A stretch of 9,111 bases of DNA from CAVRZY01 sp963725415. Lineage in GTDB: Bacteria; Acidobacteriota; Terriglobia; Bryobacterales; Bryobacteraceae. Position numbers and translations under genes: made by a program. The DNA is taken from assembly GCA_963725415.1 (NCBI GenBank), contig CAVRZY010000119.1, forward strand, positions 1 to 9,111, given 5' to 3'. Positions 6,201-9,111 of the stretch are shown in pieces. Below the pieces are notes generated by a model that was not told the origin of the DNA, ran no database searches, and was given only the letters and a program-made list of their open reading frames with translations. The stretch's first letter is position 1. Every line of letters starts with the position of its first letter.

Positions 6201-7340
6201 CGGCAGCGTTGCCGGCAGCGTGATGCGCTTTCCAGCGGCGCGATCTTCGATCACCAGCCGGCCGCCCTCCAGCGTCACGTCGTCCACTTTTTCGAAGCCC
6301 TCCGGCGTTCTCGCGTAGAACAGCAGGAAGCGGCTTCCGATTTTGGACTTCGCCGGCAGCCAGCGGTAGGTAGGCGTGTCAAACATCGAGTTGGTCTGGA
6401 TGACTTCGCGGCGCGGCACGTCGAAGGGCTGCGTCGAGAATTCCAGACCCCGCGCCATTTTCAGGTTGGGCGGGTAGTTCTCCCAGATCTGGAGCCAGGG
6501 ATACTCTTCGCGCTTGAAGACGTAGCCTACGAGCAGGCGTTTGTCAGGGTGCAGCGCCGTGACCCAGACGAGCTTGCGCGACGGGTCCATCAAGCAGGTG
6601 GTGTGGTCGATGGAACTGGGATTCAAAGGAGCCGCGCGTAAGTCGATCGTGCGGCCATCGACTGTGGGCGCGATGGGCCAGGTGAACTCCTTATCCGATG
6701 CCAGTCGCCGGGCCAGGAAGCCGGGCTTGGGAGGATGAGGGCGCGTCTTGCCGCGCTGCGCCGACATATCGACCACGGTTTTGCCCGGCTCCAGGAACGG
6801 CGAGCCGATGGTGGCGTGCTCCGCCCAGCAGATCGGGCGGTCGAAGCCTAGCAGGTTCTCCAGCTCGCTCTCCACGTAGATCACGTTTTCGCCATCCACC
6901 ATGCGAAACGTTCGCTTGAAGACTTCCTGGACCAGGGGCAGTTTCGCCGAAAACGTCACCGCCAGGGTGTTGCCCTGTTTTCCCGAAGAGACGACCTCCC
7001 ACGGCTGCATATGAGCTTCGCCGTGGCCGGGCATGCCGGCGGCGCGCTCTTCCGGCGAGACCGGCCCGAAGCCATCCACGCAAACAAAATGCCCCATGGT
7101 GGAACCGGAACCTGTTTTCTGCCCGGCTTCTCGGGCCATTCGCACCGGCTCCCAGAGCGGATTGAGCCGTTCCGGGTCCTCGCGCAACACCAGGTTGGCG
7201 AGCGAGCCGCCGTGAGTGAGAATGGTGAGCTCCAGCTTGTCGTTCGCGAGCAGCAGCCCGGGCCGTTCTTCGAAGCTGACCGGCTGCTGCGCCCAGGCCG
7301 CGAGGGCTAGAGAGAGCAGTGCAATCGAAATGGTGCGCAT
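6195..7340 (-). CDS. Secreted aldose-1-epimerase-like (galactose mutarotase fold) protein
   Basis: Intact 381-residue protein with a signal peptide (MRTISIALLSLALAAWA, then QQ), so probably periplasmic. LLLANDKLELTILTHGGSLANLVL (29-52) matches the opening beta strands of the galactose mutarotase-like sandwich, which starts with 'ndklevtvlphGg' type sequences. Candidate active-site residues are His106 and His110 in GHGEAHMQPW and His175 in WAEHATIGSPF, resembling the two histidines of aldose 1-epimerases. The family interconverts alpha and beta anomers of sugars or binds carbohydrates; here the activity is unproven and a binding or lyase-like role is possible. ATG 7340 is preferred over ATG 7352 because AGG stands before it and it begins the signal peptide directly. 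The open frame extends far upstream to about 8141, but that part is antisense to the SIS gene and not real. It converges with the hydrolase gene and diverges from the SIS gene. Confidence 0.82.
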   Translation of the reverse strand: MRTISIALLSLALAAWAQQPVSFEERPGLLLANDKLELTILTHGGSLANLVLREDPERLNPLWEPVRMAREAGQKTGSGSTMGHFVCVDGFGPVSPEERAAGMPGHGEAHMQPWEVVSSGKQGNTLAVTFSAKLPLVQEVFKRTFRMVDGENVIYVESELENLLGFDRPICWAEHATIGSPFLEPGKTVVDMSAQRGKTRPHPPKPGFLARRLASDKEFTWPIAPTVDGRTIDLRAAPLNPSSIDHTTCLMDPSRKLVWVTALHPDKRLLVGYVFKREEYPWLQIWENYPPNLKMARGLEFSTQPFDVPRREVIQTNSMFDTPTYRWLPAKSKIGSRFLLFYARTPEGFEKVDDVTLEGGRLVIEDRAAGKRITLPATLPL

Positions 7341-7385
7341 CGACCTGACCATAGCACGTTTGATACGCTGGTTTGGCAGACAATC

Positions 7386-8431
7386 ATGGTTGGAACTCCC
7401 GGAGAATTGACCCACGCAGAAATTTTCCAGCAGCCCGAGACCTGGCCGGAAACGGTGCGGCGCGTGCGCGAAGCCGCGGTGGGAGGGCTGGCGGCTCCCG
7501 TGCTCACGGGGGCCGGAACTTCGGGCTACGCGGCCCTGGCGGTCGAGGCGGCCTGGCCCGGGTCGCGCGCCGTGCCTTCCACGGAACTGTTCCTGGATTT
7601 CCGAGCGTACCGGCGGAGGGCGGCGCGGTGGTTTCGTTTGCCCGCTCCGGCGACAGTCCGGAGAGCACCGCGGTAGTCGAGAAGATCCAGCGCGCGCTGC
7701 CCCGAGTGCGGCACGTGGCCGTAACCTGCAACGCGGAAGGCGCGCTGGCGCGCTGGCCGGGCGTCGAAGCCATCGTGCTCGACCCGCGCACCAACGACCG
7801 CAGCCTGGTGATGACCAGCTCGTTCTCGAACCTGGTGCTGGCGGGGCTGTGCCTGGCGCGGCCGGTAGAAGTCGAAGCCGCGCTTCCGGTGCTGTGCGCG
7901 GGTTGGGAAACGCGGCTGGCCGCTCACGACGCCCGGGCGCGCGCGCTGGCCGAGCATCCTCCCAGGCGGCTGGTGGCGCTGGCCTCCGCTGCGCTGTTCG
8001 GCGCGGCGCGAGAAGCCTGGTTGAAGGCGCTGGAGATGACCGCCGGCCGTGTGGCGCCACTGGCGGAAACCTACCTGGGGCTGCGTCATGGTCCGATGAG
8101 CTTTCTGGAAAGCGAAACATTAGTGCTCTGTTTTGTTTCATCCGATCCGGGCCTGCGCCGCTACGAGCAGGACCTGGTCAGGGAGCTTCGCGCCAAGAAG
8201 CTGGGCCGGCTGATCGCCTTGGGGCGGCCCGACATCAACACCGGGCTGTTCGATGAAGTCATCTCGACAGAGGCTTCCAGCCTGCCCGATTACCTGCGCA
8301 CGCCGGCCGAAATCGTCTTCCCGCAACTGCTGGCCTACCACCTGAGTCTGCGGCTGGGCCTGGACCCGGACAATCCCAGCCCGGGCCGCGTGATCACGCG
8401 GGTGGTGGAAGGAATCCGCATCTATGAGTGA
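7386..8431 (+). CDS. SIS-domain sugar-phosphate isomerase/deaminase (AgaS-like), frameshifted
   Basis: Cytoplasmic protein with two SIS (sugar isomerase) domains, related to AgaS and the isomerase half of GlmS; about 348 residues when repaired, the usual length. LTHAEIFQQPETWPETV near the start is typical of the group. TGAGTSGYAA (41-50) is the first phosphosugar-binding loop, SFARSGDSPES the second, and AETYLGLRHGPMSFLES the conserved second-domain segment with the Glu and His used in ring opening and isomerisation. The likely reaction is conversion of an amino-sugar or aldose 6-phosphate to a ketose 6-phosphate. The first frame runs to DFRAY (7610); the rest is in another frame from PAEGGAVVSFARSG. 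Adding one C at 7610-7611 joins them as RAYPAEGG. The gene overlaps the phosphofructokinase start by 8 bases, so the two are translationally coupled; in such pairs the kinase takes the ketose phosphate. ATG 7386 has no strong SD. Confidence 0.86.
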
Positions 8432-8630
8432 CACTCTCGCGGGCGTCGCCGTGGTGGCGCACGGCGGCGGCCCGACGCAGGTGATCAACGCCAGCCTGGC
8501 AGGCGTGATCGAGGCGTGCCGGCGGCGCTCGGAAATCACCGCGCTGTACGGGGCGCGGCACGGGATTCTGGGCGTGATCGAGGAGCACTTCCTGGACCTT
8601 TACCGGCAGGACGGGGCGCTGATTTCGGCG
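8424..8630 (+). CDS. 6-phosphofructokinase (PFK family), N-terminal fragment cut at junction
   Basis: The first ~69 residues of a PFK-family kinase. VAVVAHGGGPTQVINASL is the first nucleotide/phosphoryl-donor loop (GGGPxxxIN), followed by AGVIEACRR and YGARHGILGVIEEHFLDL, the usual second strand with G-x-x-G-L/I. The GGPTxVINAS form is frequent in pyrophosphate-dependent and clade III enzymes; the residues that decide ATP versus PPi lie further on and are missing. The ATG overlaps the SIS gene's stop (ATGAGTGA), showing an operon. After LISAI the open frame continues to 8750 but with an unrelated sequence (IYYLWFILILYSYL...), where the family should read something like TPSSALGS. The true gene therefore ends at 8626-8631, where base composition drops. 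Role: phosphorylates fructose-6-phosphate, or possibly tagatose-6-phosphate given its SIS partner. Confidence 0.85.
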
Positions 8631-8632
8631 AT
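8626..8632. other. Sequence junction between two unlike DNAs
   Basis: Left of here the plus strand encodes a phosphofructokinase at about 70% G+C; right of here the minus strand encodes HEAT repeats at about 35-45% G+C. Both coding regions lose sense exactly here. No transposon end, tRNA or obvious att repeat is seen at the break. Confidence 0.75.
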
Positions 8633-9111
8633 TTGCATCTATTATCTGTGGTTTATCTTGATTCTTTATAGCTACTTGTCCTATACCAAACACAGCGTTG
8701 TCACGAATCAAATCGTCTTTTCCTTGAAGCACAGTTTCAAATATCTTTAAGCTTTCAGGGTCACCAGTCATTCCGCTAATGCAACAAGTGTCTGTTCCCT
8801 GCAATCGCGTGATAAGTTCGCATTGTCCCATATCTCATATAAGGCTAAAACTGCTTTTTTACCACCAATTTCTCCAAGAGCGCCTAAAGCCGCCTGAGCA
8901 ATGTCTCGACCTTGCCCAAAAACTCCTTGATTTCTTTTATGGCATTAAATAAGACTTCGACTTCCTGTTCACTGCCAGCGTGTCCTAATGCATACGCAGC
9001 TAAACGTTTGACATCACGGTCACTATCAGAAATCAGTGCCTTTGCGAGTACTTCACGTGCTATGTCACGGAACATCGTGATACAAACCAAACAAGCTTTG
9101 CGATTTCCTGA
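8631..9111 (-). CDS. HEAT-repeat protein fragment, two frameshifts, AT-rich
   Basis: Not the same kind of DNA as the rest: lower G+C and different codon use. The reverse strand encodes helical HEAT-type repeats in three successive frames: DRDVKRLAAYALGHAGSEQE (from 9111 to about 8919), GRDIAQAALGALGEIGGKKA (about 8917 to 8772), and DDLIRDNAVFGIGQVAIKN (about 8769 to 8631). Each has the A-xx-ALG-xxG pattern of paired helices used for protein-protein binding. Adding one base to the A-run at 8918-8922 gives FFGQGRDIA, and one base at 8770-8771 gives ALAELTGDPES, so a continuous protein can be read with two single-base repairs. Neither the start nor the end of the protein is present: it enters from the right edge and stops at the junction with the phosphofructokinase gene. 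Partner and function unknown. Likely foreign to this chromosome (contig chimera) or brought by recombination. Confidence 0.65.

Noticed and set aside
7341..8141. Upstream extension of the mutarotase-like frame to 648 residues
   Set aside because: The extension is antisense to the SIS gene, is Arg/Pro-rich with no domain, and the signal peptide starts at 7340.
8631..8753. Membrane-like C-terminus (IYYLWFILILYSYL) of the 108-residue phosphofructokinase frame
   Set aside because: It lies beyond the junction in AT-rich DNA and is antisense to HEAT repeats; hydrophobic residues come from AT-rich codons, not a fusion protein.
8394..8831. A 145-residue minus-strand frame joining HEAT sequence to further protein
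   Set aside because: It crosses the junction: the first part is genuine HEAT sequence, the rest is antisense to the phosphofructokinase gene.

Overview
The window is a high-GC bacterial chromosome segment (one hand-counted line near 8461 is about 73% G+C) carrying mostly carbohydrate-metabolism genes. The style of the proteins resembles Acidobacteriota of the Solibacter/Bryobacter kind: a Tat-type Gfo/Idh/MocA oxidoreductase, a large secreted alpha/beta hydrolase, a secreted mutarotase-like protein, and palindromic REP-like repeats between genes. This placement rests on resemblance only. The last ~480 bases (8631-9111) are clearly different: one line counts about 35% G+C, and the reverse strand encodes HEAT repeats unrelated to the truncated phosphofructokinase gene it abuts. 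That looks like a chimeric contig end or a recombination junction.

Layout: at the left edge, on the minus strand, lies an MFS sugar-acid-type transporter (63-1345), followed directly by the first 20 codons of a Rossmann-fold dehydrogenase (1-62). A ~126 bp REP-like palindrome (1374-1499) separates these from glgC (1549-2802, plus), the ADP-glucose pyrophosphorylase of glycogen synthesis. A second, unrelated 95 bp palindrome (2847-2941) sits between the convergent ends of glgC and a Gfo/Idh/MocA oxidoreductase (3002-4267, minus). Divergent from that, only 29 bp away, is a signal-peptide alpha/beta hydrolase (4297-6200, plus). Its stop codon interlocks with the stop of a convergent secreted mutarotase-like gene (6195-7340, minus). 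Divergent from the mutarotase gene is an operon of an AgaS-type SIS isomerase/deaminase (7386-8431, plus) overlapping by 8 bp a phosphofructokinase gene (8424-~8630) that is cut off at the junction.

Functionally the genes suggest a cell that takes up and reshapes plant or microbial sugars: exported esterase-like, mutarotase-like and oxidoreductase proteins, an inner-membrane organic-acid carrier, an amino-sugar or ketose-phosphate entry step (SIS plus phosphofructokinase), and carbon storage as glycogen (GlgC).

Three of the five complete high-GC genes (transporter, hydrolase, SIS protein) are broken by exactly one frameshift. Each is repaired by adding one G or C to a short G/C run, and the HEAT fragment needs two more single-base repairs. 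This pattern fits sequencing or assembly deletions better than gene decay. I found no tRNA, rRNA, CRISPR array, transposase gene or clearly new multi-gene system.
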